DNA of 64,000 bases, taken from positions 6,819,501 to 6,883,500 of the forward strand of contig NZ_CP116936.1 of the NCBI RefSeq assembly GCF_028475105.1, read 5' to 3'. Under the pieces are notes generated by a model. The model was given only the letters and a program-made list of their open reading frames with translations. It searched no databases and was not told the DNA's origin. Shown in pieces: positions 17,782-27,207 of the stretch (position 1 is the first letter of the stretch; each line of letters begins with the position of its first letter). The DNA is from Micromonospora sp. LH3U1 (GTDB taxonomy: Bacteria; Actinomycetota; Actinomycetes; Mycobacteriales; Micromonosporaceae). A program made the position numbers and the translations under genes.

Positions 17782-18885
17782 TCAGACGTACGAACCGGGC
17801 TCGGTGGGTGCGGAGACCACGGCCGGCGCGTCCCCCTCGTCCTCGGGGCGGACGATCTGCGCGCTGACCTGGTGCGGTCGCAGCTCGCCGCTGGCGATCC
17901 GCTCGGCGAAGTGGCAGGCCACCCGACTGGCACCGATCTCGCGCAGCACCGGCCGCTCGTCGGCGCAGCGGGTGGGCTGCGCCCACGGGCAGCGCGTGTG
18001 GAAACGGCAGCCGGACGGCGGGTTGGCCGGCGACGGCAGGTCACCGGCGAGCAGGATCCGCTCCCGGCGGTCCTCCACGTCCGGGTCCGGCACCGGCACG
18101 GCGGACATCAACGCCCGGGTGTACGGGTGCATCGGCTCGGTGTAGAGCCGGTCGCTCGGCGCCTCCTCGACCAGCGCGCCCAGATACATGACGCCGACCA
18201 CGTCGGAGATGTGCCGGACCACCGCGAGGTCGTGCGCGATCACCAGGTAGGTCAGCCCCAGACTGTCCTGGAGCTCGTCCAGCAGGTTGACAACCTGGGC
18301 CTGGATCGAGACGTCGAGCGCCGAGACCGGCTCGTCGGCGACGATCAGCTCCGGTCCGAGCACCAGCGCGCGGGCGATGCCGATGCGCTGCCGCTGCCCA
18401 CCGGAGAACTCGTGCGGGTAGCGGGACAGCGCCCAGCGGGGCAACCCCACCGCGTCCAGGGTCTCGCCGATGATCCGCCGACGATCGGTGCGGTCGGTGC
18501 CGATCCCGTGGGTGTGCAGGCCCTCGGTCAGGATCGACTCGACGTTCTGCCGGGGGTCGAGACTGGACATCGGGTCCTGGAAAATCATCTGCATCCGGCG
18601 ACGCATGCCGCGCAGCTTCTCCGACTGCAGCGTCGTCAGCTCGACGCCGTCGAAGCTGACCTCACCGGAGGTCGGCGGGGTGAGCTGGAGCAACGCCCGA
18701 CCGAGCGTGGACTTGCCGCAGCCGGACTCGCCGACCAGGCCGTACGTCTTGCCACGCGGGATGCTCAGGTCGACTCCGTCGACGGCCTTCACGTGGCCGA
18801 CCACCCGGTCGAAGAGCACTCCCCTCTTGATCGGGAAGTGCACCTTCAGGTCGCGCACCTCGACGAGGATGTCGTTCTCGCTCAC
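17782..18885 (-). CDS. dppF: Peptide ABC transporter ATP-binding protein (DppF/OppF type)
   Basis: The 367-residue ATPase has Walker A GESGCGKST, signature FSGGQRQR, Walker B IVADEPVSALD, and the oligopeptide-transporter C-terminal extension with four cysteines (CRFHTRCPW, then a further Cys). Powers uptake of di/oligopeptides with DppD. The GTG start (18885) overlaps the dppD TGA, last gene of the dpp operon. Confidence 0.93.
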   Translation of the reverse strand: MSENDILVEVRDLKVHFPIKRGVLFDRVVGHVKAVDGVDLSIPRGKTYGLVGESGCGKSTLGRALLQLTPPTSGEVSFDGVELTTLQSEKLRGMRRRMQMIFQDPMSSLDPRQNVESILTEGLHTHGIGTDRTDRRRIIGETLDAVGLPRWALSRYPHEFSGGQRQRIGIARALVLGPELIVADEPVSALDVSIQAQVVNLLDELQDSLGLTYLVIAHDLAVVRHISDVVGVMYLGALVEEAPSDRLYTEPMHPYTRALMSAVPVPDPDVEDRRERILLAGDLPSPANPPSGCRFHTRCPWAQPTRCADERPVLREIGASRVACHFAERIASGELRPHQVSAQIVRPEDEGDAPAVVSAPTEPGSYV

Positions 18886-19895
18886 GCTGATTCCTCCTCG
18901 CGCGGGGCGGGTACGGTGCCGGGCACCGGCTCCGGGTTGACGCACCGGTAGCTACGTCCGTCGTACGCGTGCACCAACTCTGGCGGCTCACCCACGCACT
19001 CGTCGGTCCGTCGGGCGCAGCGCGGGGCGAAGGCGCAGCCGTCCGTCCAGGGCAGCAGATCGCGGACCGAGCCGGGAATCGGGTTGAGCTTCTCGCCCCG
19101 CCCGGCGTCCAGGCGCGGCACCGAGCCGAGCAGACCCACGGTGTACGGGTGACGCGGCTGGCGGAACAGCGGACGACGGCGGGCCGTCTCCACCACCCGG
19201 CCGCCGTAGAGCACGTTGACCGTGTCGACCATGCCAGCAACCACACCGAGATCGTGCGTGATCATCAGGAGCGCGGTGCCGGAGTCCCGGACCAGTTCCT
19301 TGAGCAGCTCCAGGATCTGGGCCTGGATGGTGACGTCCAGCGCGGTGGTCGGCTCGTCGGCGATCAGCAGCCGAGGCTGGCAGGCCACCGCCATCGCGAT
19401 GAGCGCGCGCTGGCGCATTCCACCGGAGAGCTGGTGCGGGTACTCCTTCAGCCGCCGCTTCGGGTCGGGGATGCCGACCCGGTCCAGCAGCGCCGCCGCC
19501 TCCTTCGCCGCGGCCGCACCCTTCATCCCCCGGTGCCGGGTGAGCACCTCGGTCACCTGCAAGCCGATCGGGATCACCGGGTTCAGCGAGGAGAGCGGGT
19601 CCTGGAAGATCATCGCGATGTCCCGGCCGCGGATGTCCCGCCGCGACCGGTCGTCCAGCTGCAGCAGGTCGGTGCCATCGAAGACAGCCTTGCCACCGAC
19701 CCGGAGGCCGGGCTGCTTCGGCAGCAGACCCATGATCGCGAGCGAGGTGACGCTCTTGCCGCAGCCGGACTCGCCGACCAGGCCGACCACCTCACCGGCG
19801 TCGACCGAGAAGGACACCCCGTCGACCGCGTGCACGGCCCGCTGACCTCGGCGGGCGAACGTGACGGACAGATCATCAACTTCGAGCAGTGCCAT
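18882..19895 (-). CDS. dppD: Peptide ABC transporter ATP-binding protein (DppD/OppD type)
   Basis: The 337-residue ATPase has Walker A GESGCGKSV, signature LSGGMRQRALIA, Walker B LIADEPTTALD and the cysteine-bearing C-terminal extension (CAFAPRCARR). Partner of DppF. The ATG at 19895 is preceded by GGAAGG. A 65-bp gap separates it from dppC; no structure stood out there. Confidence 0.93.
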   Translation of the reverse strand: MALLEVDDLSVTFARRGQRAVHAVDGVSFSVDAGEVVGLVGESGCGKSVTSLAIMGLLPKQPGLRVGGKAVFDGTDLLQLDDRSRRDIRGRDIAMIFQDPLSSLNPVIPIGLQVTEVLTRHRGMKGAAAAKEAAALLDRVGIPDPKRRLKEYPHQLSGGMRQRALIAMAVACQPRLLIADEPTTALDVTIQAQILELLKELVRDSGTALLMITHDLGVVAGMVDTVNVLYGGRVVETARRRPLFRQPRHPYTVGLLGSVPRLDAGRGEKLNPIPGSVRDLLPWTDGCAFAPRCARRTDECVGEPPELVHAYDGRSYRCVNPEPVPGTVPAPREEESA

Positions 19896-19960
19896 CACTG
19901 GCCTTCCATTCGCGACTGCGGGGCTCGCAAGCTCACTCCTCGCGCTTCACACATGAGGGC

Positions 19961-20923
19961 CTACTTCCGCAGCTTCGGGTCGAGGGCCTCGCGCATCGCC
20001 TCACCGAGCAGGGTGAAGCCGAGCGCGGTGATGATGATCGCGACGGCCGGGTAGATCGCCAGCGACGGCCGGATACCGAGGTACTGCTGCGCGTCGGCGA
20101 GCATGACGCCCCACTCCGGTACGGCCGTGTCCGGGTTGCCCAGGCCGAGGAAGGAGAGCGCCGCGGCCTCGATGATCGCGGTAGCCAGGGTCAGGGTGGC
20201 CTGCACGATCACCGGAGCGAGCGAGTTCGGCACCACGTGGGTCAGCGCGATCTTCGACTTCTTGACGCCGAGCGAGGTGGCCGCCAGCACGTAGTCGCTG
20301 TTGGCCTGGGAGATCATCGAACCGCGCAGCAGCCGGGCGAACACCGGCACCGACACCACGCCGACCGCGATCATCACCGTGGTCAGGCTGGCCCCGAGCA
20401 GAGCGGCGATGCTCACCGCCAGCAGCAGGCTCGGCATCGCCAGCAGCATGTCGATGAACCGCATCAGGGTGGTGTCGATCCACCGCCCCCAGCGGCCACC
20501 GAGACCGGCCGCCGCACCGGAGACGCCACCGATGAGCGCACCGATGGCCAGACCGATCAGGGTGGAGACCACGCCGACCAGCAGGGTCTGGCGGGCACCC
20601 ACGATCATCCGGCTGAACTCGTCACGGCCCTGATGGTCGTAACCGAACCAGTGATCGCCGGTGGGACCGGGGATGACACCCGGCCTGATCAGCCCCTCCC
20701 GGATGCCGATCGTGTCGGTCGCCGCGTACGGCACGAGGAACGGCCCGATCACCGCGACCAGCACGAAGAGCGCCAGGATGACCGCGCCGACGATCGCGGC
20801 CGGGTTGCCGCGCAGCCGGCGGAACGCCTCCTGCCAGAGGCTCACCCCCCGCTCGTCGTCACGGGCGGCCAACTCCGCGAGCCGGTCGATCTTTTCGCGC
20901 TTCTTACCCGGACTGAGGGTCAT
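19961..20923 (-). CDS. dppC: Peptide ABC transporter permease DppC
   Basis: The 320-residue permease has an N-terminal cytoplasmic stretch, six predicted membrane segments and the OppC-type N-terminal motif near residue 30 (FRRLRGNPAAI). The EAA loop region lies in the last third. The ATG at 20923 overlaps the dppB stop (ATGA). Confidence 0.93.
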   Translation of the reverse strand: MTLSPGKKREKIDRLAELAARDDERGVSLWQEAFRRLRGNPAAIVGAVILALFVLVAVIGPFLVPYAATDTIGIREGLIRPGVIPGPTGDHWFGYDHQGRDEFSRMIVGARQTLLVGVVSTLIGLAIGALIGGVSGAAAGLGGRWGRWIDTTLMRFIDMLLAMPSLLLAVSIAALLGASLTTVMIAVGVVSVPVFARLLRGSMISQANSDYVLAATSLGVKKSKIALTHVVPNSLAPVIVQATLTLATAIIEAAALSFLGLGNPDTAVPEWGVMLADAQQYLGIRPSLAIYPAVAIIITALGFTLLGEAMREALDPKLRK

Positions 20924-21924
20924 CGCACCCTCACCCTCGGGTCGATGAAGCTGTAGGAGAGGTCGACCAGGAGGTTCACCAGCACGTACACCACCGCGAT
21001 GATCAGAATGAAGCCCATCAGCACCGGATAGTCGCGCTGGCCGATGGCCTCGGCGACGAAGGCTCCGATGCCACTGAAGGCGAAGACGGTCTCGGTCAGC
21101 ACGGCGCCGGAGAGCAGGCCGCCCGCGAGCAGACCGATCGAGGTGGCCACCGGCAGCATCGCGTTGCGCAGGACGTGCCGGCGACGGACCGTCTGCTCGG
21201 TCAGGCCCTTCGCCTCGGCGGTCCGGACGAAGTCCTCGTTCAGCACCTCCAGCACGCTCGCCCGGGTGATCCGGACGATGATCGCCAGCGGGATGCTGGC
21301 CAGCGCGATGCTGGGTAGCACCAGATGCCAGATGGCGTCGGCAGCGGCGTCCCACTCGCGGGTCATCAGCCCGTCGAGGACGAAGAAGTTGGTGACCCGG
21401 GTCGCCTCGAGCGTCGGGTCCTGGCGGCCGCTGGACGGGAACCAGTGCAGGTTCTCCGAGAAGATCGCCTTGAGCACGTAGCCCAGGAAGAAGACCGGGA
21501 TGCAGATGCCGATCAGCGAGCCACCCACCGAGGCGTGGTCCAGGAAGCGGCCGCGACGGCGGGCAGCCAGATAGCCCAGCGGAATGCCGACACCGATCGC
21601 GATCACCATCGCGGTGATGGTCAGCTCGACGGTGCCGGGGAAACGCTCGATGAACTCCGTCGTGACCGCCCGCTTGGTGGAGGTCGAGGTGCCGAGGTCG
21701 AGCTTGATCAGCCGCCGGACGAACCGGCCGTACTGCACCAGGATGGGCTCGTCGAGCCCCATGTTGCGGCGGATGGCGGCACGCATCTCGGGCGTGCCGC
21801 GCTCGCCGAGGATGGCGGTCTCGGGGCCGCCGGGTAACCGGCGGAGCCAGATGAAGAGCAGGAGGGAGAGCCCGAACAGCGTGGGTATCAGCTGAAGCAG
21901 GCGCCTGACGATAAACCGGAACAC
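20920..21924 (-). CDS. dppB: Peptide ABC transporter permease DppB
   Basis: The 334-residue permease starts MFRFIVRRLLQLIPTLFG, the hallmark OppB/DppB opening, with six membrane segments and an FSGIGAFVAEAI segment typical of the family. Forms the channel with DppC. It lies 82 bp downstream of dppA, across a strong hairpin. Confidence 0.93.
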   Translation of the reverse strand: MFRFIVRRLLQLIPTLFGLSLLLFIWLRRLPGGPETAILGERGTPEMRAAIRRNMGLDEPILVQYGRFVRRLIKLDLGTSTSTKRAVTTEFIERFPGTVELTITAMVIAIGVGIPLGYLAARRRGRFLDHASVGGSLIGICIPVFFLGYVLKAIFSENLHWFPSSGRQDPTLEATRVTNFFVLDGLMTREWDAAADAIWHLVLPSIALASIPLAIIVRITRASVLEVLNEDFVRTAEAKGLTEQTVRRRHVLRNAMLPVATSIGLLAGGLLSGAVLTETVFAFSGIGAFVAEAIGQRDYPVLMGFILIIAVVYVLVNLLVDLSYSFIDPRVRVR

Positions 21925-21951
21925 GGCGGCCTCGAAGGGGTGCGGAGGGTT

Positions 21952-21984
21952 GCGGGCGGGCGCTGTGCGACAGCGCCCGCCCGC
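21952..21984 (-). terminator. Intercistronic hairpin between dppA and dppB
   Basis: GCGGGCGGGCGCTG (21952-21965) pairs perfectly with 21971-21984 around a 5-nt centre. There is no T-run. Such hairpins after the substrate-binding-protein gene commonly stabilise or partly terminate the transcript, so the binding protein is made in excess. Confidence 0.75.
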
Positions 21985-22006
21985 GTTCCTTGCGTCAGAT
22001 CAGGAC

Positions 22007-23668
22007 TTACTTGAACTCGGCGGTCGCGAAGCGCTCGTCGGTGAGCGGGCTCGCCTTGACGCCGGTCACGTCCTTGCCGAACACGATCGCCGGCGGCGAG
22101 TGCGAGATCGGCACACCGGGCAGGAACTCCATCACGGACTTGTTCAGGGCCTTGTACTTCTCGGTGCGGGCCGCGATGTCGGCGGTGGTGTCCGCGTCCT
22201 TGAACTGGTCGAACAGGGCCTTGTTGTTGAAGCCCCACTCGTCCTTCGGCCGGTCGAAGAAGGTGCCGATGAAGTTGTAGGCGTCGCCGTAGTCACCGGT
22301 CCAGCCCAGGAAGTGGATGTCGTGCTTGCTGCCCGAGGTGGTGGCGTTGAGGTAGTCCGGGCTCCACTTGAGCGGGATCGCCTCGACGGTGATGCCAACC
22401 GCCTTCAGGTCCGCCGACAGCAGCTCGAAGATGTCCTTCGGGTTCGGCATGTACGGCCGGGTGACCTCGGTCGGGTAGTGGAACTTCAGCGTCAGGTTCG
22501 ACGCGCCGGCCTCGGCCAGCAGAGCCTTCGCCTTGGCCGGGTCGTAGGTGTACTTCGGAACGTCGCCGTTCCAGCCCTCGACGGTGTCCGGCATGAAGTT
22601 GTCGGCGACCTTGGCGCCCGGGGGCAGCTTCGAGTCGACCAGCTGCTGACGGTTCAGGGCGTACGCGATGGCCTGCCGGACGCGGAGGTCGGCGAGCTTC
22701 GGGTTGCCCTTCTGGTTGATCGCCAGGTAGAGCACGTTGAACGCCGGGCGGGTGAGCATGTTGAAGCCCTCGCCCTTCAGCGGCTCGACGTCGGCCGGGC
22801 CAACCAGGTCGTACCCCTGGATGTCACCGGAGCGCAGCGCCTGCTTGCGGGCGTTCTCGTCGGAGATCGTCTTGAAGATCAGGGTCTTCAGCTTGGCCTT
22901 GGCGCCCGAGTAGTCCTCGTTGCGCTCCAGGGTCAGCGTCTTGTTGGCGACGTCCCAGGCCTTGAACTTGAACGGGCCGGTGCCGGTCGGGTGCGCCGTC
23001 GCGTACGCCGGGTACTTGATGTCCTCGGCGGTGCCCGCGACGTTGCTCGCGTCGAACTCCTGCAGCGCCTTCGGGCTGTGGATGGAGAACGAGGGGAGCA
23101 TCAGCGCGGCCGGGATCTTGCTGGAGACCCGGGTGAACGCCAGGTCCACAGTGGTCGCGTCCTTGGCGGCGCAGGACTTGAAGAGGCTCGGCGGCAGCTC
23201 CGCGTCCTCGTTCTTGGCGAAGCCACCCATGACGTCCTGCCAGTACGCGGTCACGTCCGGGCTCTGCATGAGGCCCTTGGCGTTGTACCAGCGGTCGAAG
23301 TTGGCGCAGACGGCCTCGGCGTTGAATTCGGTGCCATCGTGGAACTTCACGCCCGAGCGGAGCTTGAAGGTCCAGGTGGTGCCGGCGGCGTCCGGGGTCC
23401 ACGACTCGGCCAGACCGGGGGTGACCTTGGTGCCACCCTCCTCCGGTCGGACCAGGGTCTCGAAGACCTGACGCGCCACACGCAGCGACTCACCGTCGCT
23501 GGCGAAGCTCGGGTCGAGCACCTTCGGGTCTCCGGCAACGCCGAAGACGAGGGTGTCCTTCTTACTACTACCGGAATTGTCATCGCGGTTGCTCTCGGCG
23601 CAGCCTGCTACCGCGAGGGCCGCGACCGCGACGGCCGCGATCGCGACCTTCGGCCTGGGTGCACGCAT
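22007..23668 (-). CDS. dppA: Peptide ABC transporter substrate-binding lipoprotein
   Basis: The 553-residue family-5 extracellular binding protein has lipobox LAVAGC (Cys about 23) and the SBP_bac_5 core (AESW, KFHDGTEFNAEAV, PTGTGPFKF). It captures peptides outside the membrane for DppBCDF. The ATG at 23668 has GAGGTGA at good spacing. It heads the operon; its 5' region carries inverted repeats. Confidence 0.94.
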   Translation of the reverse strand: MRAPRPKVAIAAVAVAALAVAGCAESNRDDNSGSSKKDTLVFGVAGDPKVLDPSFASDGESLRVARQVFETLVRPEEGGTKVTPGLAESWTPDAAGTTWTFKLRSGVKFHDGTEFNAEAVCANFDRWYNAKGLMQSPDVTAYWQDVMGGFAKNEDAELPPSLFKSCAAKDATTVDLAFTRVSSKIPAALMLPSFSIHSPKALQEFDASNVAGTAEDIKYPAYATAHPTGTGPFKFKAWDVANKTLTLERNEDYSGAKAKLKTLIFKTISDENARKQALRSGDIQGYDLVGPADVEPLKGEGFNMLTRPAFNVLYLAINQKGNPKLADLRVRQAIAYALNRQQLVDSKLPPGAKVADNFMPDTVEGWNGDVPKYTYDPAKAKALLAEAGASNLTLKFHYPTEVTRPYMPNPKDIFELLSADLKAVGITVEAIPLKWSPDYLNATTSGSKHDIHFLGWTGDYGDAYNFIGTFFDRPKDEWGFNNKALFDQFKDADTTADIAARTEKYKALNKSVMEFLPGVPISHSPPAIVFGKDVTGVKASPLTDERFATAEFK

Positions 23669-23991
23669 GGTGCTTCACCTCGTCCTTGGGGGTACGGACA
23701 ACGTGGTGACAGGGGTCACCGATGGCGGTGACCATAGCTCTCGTTGCGTCCACCCGGAAACCGCCGGGTGGACGGTTGGTATCGGATCGTGCCTTAACCG
23801 TCGCTTGACATTCGATTCGAAGGTAAACGGCGTCAAAAACCGATCAATCCGCACCCGCGATGCCAAACTGTTACGTCGAACAGGCCCGATGAGGGAGCAG
23901 GTGTCAGATCATTTCCGGGCAGGGACGCGAGCCGACACGGCGATGGTCGGCACCCGGACCGGGTGCCGACCATCGGTCGTACTGGACGTGC
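23669..23991 (-). promoter_or_regulatory. dppA upstream region with stem-loops
   Basis: This 323-bp gap holds GTCCACCCGG/CCGGGTGGAC (23748-23757 with 23764-23773) and GGTCACC/GGTGACC (23714-23720 with 23727-23733), both in the probable 5' leader of dppA. An AT-richer stretch at 23790-23880 is the likely promoter zone. No known riboswitch consensus was recognised. Confidence 0.45.
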
Positions 23992-24585
23992 TCAGACCGC
24001 CCGGCGGCCCTCGAAGGCGCGACCGAGGGTGATCTCGTCGGCGTACTCCAGGTCGCCGCCGACCGGCAGCCCACTGGCCAGCCGGGTCACCGAGATGCCC
24101 ATCGGCTTCACCATCAGCGCCAGGTAGGTGGCGGTCGCCTCGCCCTCGGTGTTCGGATCGGTGGCCAGGATCAACTCCCGTACCGCGCCGCCGCTGAGCC
24201 GGATCAGCAACTCCCGGATGCGCAGATTGTCGGGGCCGATCCCCTCCAGCGGATTGATCGCGCCGCCGAGCACGTGGTAGCGACCGCGGAACTCACCGGT
24301 CCGCTCGACGGCCACCACGTCCTTGGGCTCCTCCACCACGCACAGCACCTCGTCGGTGCGGCGCGGGTCGCGGCAGATCCGGCACTGCTCGGACTCGGCC
24401 ACGTTGTAACAGGTCGTGCAGAACCGCACCAGCTCCTTGACCTTGCGCAGCGCGCCGGCCAGCCGGTTGACGTCGGCCGGATCAGCCGACAGGACGTGGA
24501 ACGCGATCCGCTGGGCGCTCTTCGGGCCCACGCCCGGCAGCCGACCCAGCTCGTCGATCAGATCCTGGATGGCACCTTCGTACAT
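23992..24585 (-). CDS. recR: Recombination mediator RecR
   Basis: 197 residues: helix-hairpin-helix LPGVGPKSAQRIAFHVL (16-32), a four-cysteine zinc finger (C56, C59, C68, C71) and a Toprim domain. With RecF/RecO it loads RecA at gaps. It follows ybaB by 8 bp, the conserved ybaB-recR pair. Confidence 0.96.
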   Translation of the reverse strand: MYEGAIQDLIDELGRLPGVGPKSAQRIAFHVLSADPADVNRLAGALRKVKELVRFCTTCYNVAESEQCRICRDPRRTDEVLCVVEEPKDVVAVERTGEFRGRYHVLGGAINPLEGIGPDNLRIRELLIRLSGGAVRELILATDPNTEGEATATYLALMVKPMGISVTRLASGLPVGGDLEYADEITLGRAFEGRRAV

Positions 24586-24593
24586 CTGCCGGC

Positions 24594-24926
24594 TCAGAAA
24601 CCGGGCAGGCCGAGGCCGCCCATGCCGCCGGCAACCGGGCCCATCTTGCGCTCGGTCAGCTCCCGAGCCGCCTCGGCGGCGTTGTGCACGGCCGCGACGA
24701 CCAGGTCCTCCAGCGTCTCCACGTCATCCGCGTCGACGGCCTTCGGGTCGATCTTGATGGCCTTGAGCTCACCGGAGCCGGAGACGGTCGCGGTGACCAG
24801 CCCACCGCCGGCGGTGCCCGTCAGCTCGGCCTCGGCCAGCTCGGCCTGGGCGGCGGCGATCTGCTGCTGCATCTTCTGCGCCTGCTTCAGCATCTGCTGC
24901 ATGTTCGGCTGTCCACCTGGGCGCAC
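24594..24926 (-). CDS. ybaB: YbaB/EbfC nucleoid-associated protein
   Basis: 110 residues; N-terminal Met/Gln-rich coiled helix (MQQMLKQAQKMQQQI) and a small beta-alpha DNA-binding core. Dimeric DNA-binding protein found next to recR and near dnaX in most bacteria; a probable role in nucleoid organisation or recombination. Confidence 0.94.
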   Translation of the reverse strand: MRPGGQPNMQQMLKQAQKMQQQIAAAQAELAEAELTGTAGGGLVTATVSGSGELKAIKIDPKAVDADDVETLEDLVVAAVHNAAEAARELTERKMGPVAGGMGGLGLPGF

Positions 24927-25047
24927 GGATGGCTCCTTCTCGCACTCGTCTGCTCGGCCGCCGCCCAGCCTATCCGCTGGGACCGACCCCGCCCCGTTCC
25001 GGTGCGTCCGCCCACGCCGGGGCGCGTGCTCGGCGCGGGCAGGCGTT

Positions 25048-26322
25048 TCAGAGCCGGACGTACTGCTCCCGGACCAGGGCCTCGACGGCGGGCACGGTGT
25101 TCGACGGGCCGCCGACCGCGCTGACGATCACGACGACCTCGTCCCGGCCCGCGACGGCCCACACGCCGGCCGGCTCGGCACCCACGAAGACCGCCGCCCC
25201 CGCCACGTCGGCGAGTGGGGTCAACTCGCCGGGAGTTGCCCGCAGCAGGTCGGCGTAGGAGCGCTGGAACTGGTTGGCCGACCCCACCGAGCTGAACTGG
25301 AGCAGGGTGATCGACACGGAGGTGTCGTCCGGGCGGGTCCAGGCTGATCCCGCCGTATGGAGAACGTCGTCGCGCACCTGCACGCCGAGCAGGAACGCCT
25401 GCACAGGGGCGATCGGCAGAATCAGACCCAGGTCGACCTGATCGTCGACTGCGGCCGGCGCAGCGGGCGCCGAGCCGGCCGGAGCCACGACCACCAGCGC
25501 GCCGAGATCGTCGCCGACCGAGTGGATCGCGTACCAGGTGACCGTGCCGAGGAGGGCCACCACGGCGAGAGCCGCCAGCACGCCCGCGATCGGCGCCGGA
25601 CGCCGCCACCAGGGTGCCGCCGGTCGGGCCTTTCGGCGCGAACCCTGCCAGACGAACGGGGCCGAGTCCTCCGCAGCCGCCGGGTCCGCCGCGGCGGGTT
25701 CATCCAGGGGTACGGCGGACGCGGCCTCCGGCACAGCGGGCGCGGCCTGTTGCACAGCGGGTGCGGCGGGCGCGGCATCGCGGGCGGCTTCCGGCACAGC
25801 GGGCGCGGCCTCGCGGGCAGCCGCTGTGGAGGGCACCGGCAGGGCCGAGACGGCGCGTACGAGCAGCGCCACCCCGAAGAAGGCGAGCCACACGCCGCCA
25901 AGGAGGTCTGCGCTGGGCGGGTCCTTCGAGGGGAAGCCGCTGACGTCGATGGCGGCCGTGCCGGGCAGGAGAGTGCCGACTCCCAGCACCACGCCGAGCA
26001 GCATCGCGCCCAGCCGCACACCGAACCGCCACGGCGGGTGCACCCAGGCCAGCACCAACAACACCACCAGCGACGCCCACCCGACGTACAGCGGTTGCCA
26101 GTAACCCGCCAGATCGGTCAACACGTACGTGCGTACCTCGGTCGAGGGGGGTTGACCGAGCAGCCGAGCAAGGCTGTCTCGACCGGGACGCACCGCCACC
26201 CACGGCATCGACCGCGCCTGGAACAGCACAGCCAGGCCCACGACCGTCAGCACCGCCGCCTTCGCGTGCTGACGGCCGAACCGGCTGATGCCGGCGGCGC
26301 CCTCCGGAGTCGCGGTGATCAT
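25048..26322 (-). CDS. Membrane protein with Ala/Pro-rich linker, unknown function
   Basis: About 424 residues. Three or four N-terminal membrane segments, a low-complexity APAVPEAA-rich cytoplasmic linker (about 165-215), one further membrane segment (about 240-260) and a C-terminal extracytoplasmic domain of 150 residues. The start is uncertain (26355, 26334 or 26322); 26322 is chosen for an AGGA upstream. The repetitive linker resembles other actinobacterial envelope proteins. Not recognised. Confidence 0.7.
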   Translation of the reverse strand: MITATPEGAAGISRFGRQHAKAAVLTVVGLAVLFQARSMPWVAVRPGRDSLARLLGQPPSTEVRTYVLTDLAGYWQPLYVGWASLVVLLVLAWVHPPWRFGVRLGAMLLGVVLGVGTLLPGTAAIDVSGFPSKDPPSADLLGGVWLAFFGVALLVRAVSALPVPSTAAAREAAPAVPEAARDAAPAAPAVQQAAPAVPEAASAVPLDEPAAADPAAAEDSAPFVWQGSRRKARPAAPWWRRPAPIAGVLAALAVVALLGTVTWYAIHSVGDDLGALVVVAPAGSAPAAPAAVDDQVDLGLILPIAPVQAFLLGVQVRDDVLHTAGSAWTRPDDTSVSITLLQFSSVGSANQFQRSYADLLRATPGELTPLADVAGAAVFVGAEPAGVWAVAGRDEVVVIVSAVGGPSNTVPAVEALVREQYVRL

Positions 26323-26459
26323 CACGGCGCACATCCTGACAGCGCTCGGGAACACCGTCCACCCCGCTCGAACCGCCTGCCAGGTACGGCTACCACTACC
26401 CGGAACCGGCCATCTGCGGGTAGTGCGCCGGAAGTCACCGCCTTGGTCTGCTTGACGGC

Positions 26460-27131
26460 ATGGAACTCAATCGCACCGGGCGGGTCGGTGCCCTGTGCTG
26501 GGTCGCGGCCGTACCGATCTTCCTCATCGCCAGCCTGATCACCGGCCTGCGGTGGCGCGAGCCGACCTACAGCTGGGCCACCCACAACATCAGCGACCTC
26601 GGCAACGCCCACTGCGGCGTCTGGGACACCACCCGACCCCGCTACGTCTGCTCACCCTGGCACCCGCTGATGAACGCCGCGTTTCTGACCACCGCCGTGC
26701 TACTCGCCGCCGGGCTGCTGCTGACCTGGCGGCTCCTCGGTCACGGCGGTGTGGTGCGGTCCGCCCAGACGCTGCTGCTGCTGGCCACCGGCGGGTACGC
26801 CCTGGCCGGCATCTACCCGGCCGACGTCGACGAGAACCTGCACGTCCTCGGCGCATTCCTGATCATGGGACTGGGCAACGTCGGCCTGCTCCTCGCCAGC
26901 TTCGCACCGAGCACCACGACGCTCGGCCGGTGGCGACGGCTCACCCTCGCCGCCGGGCTCATCGCGCTGGTCGGGACGGTGCTGTTCTTCGCCCAGCAGG
27001 GCGTCGGGATCGGCGTGGGCGGCATGGAACGGGTCGCCGTACTGCCCTTCCCACTCTGGGCCTGCTGCCTAGGCGTCCTGCTCGCCGAAGCACCCCTCCC
27101 GCACGATCTTGCACTTTCTGCCTCGACATAA
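26460..27131 (+). CDS. DUF998-family membrane protein
   Basis: 223 residues, six hydrophobic segments. The ATHNISDLG motif near residue 40 and GIYPADV near 120 are the DUF998 hallmarks. Function unknown. Its last codons form the left arm of an inverted repeat that continues past the stop. Confidence 0.85.
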   Translation: MELNRTGRVGALCWVAAVPIFLIASLITGLRWREPTYSWATHNISDLGNAHCGVWDTTRPRYVCSPWHPLMNAAFLTTAVLLAAGLLLTWRLLGHGGVVRSAQTLLLLATGGYALAGIYPADVDENLHVLGAFLIMGLGNVGLLLASFAPSTTTLGRWRRLTLAAGLIALVGTVLFFAQQGVGIGVGGMERVAVLPFPLWACCLGVLLAEAPLPHDLALSAST

Positions 27132-27172
27132 GGGGCATTCCACGCAAGACGGCGACCGAAACTGCAAGATCG
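27104..27172. repeat. Inverted repeat, GATCTTGC family, at convergent gene ends
   Basis: CGATCTTGCACTTTC (27104-27118) and GAAACTGCAAGATCG (27158-27172) pair with a single mismatch. The left arm is coding sequence of the DUF998 gene; G-runs follow to the dnaX stop at 27208. It shares GCAAGATCG with the repeat at 1150-1229. Confidence 0.85.
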
Positions 27173-27207
27173 CCGGGGTGGGGCGGGGGGCGGGGGTGGG
27201 GTGGGGG

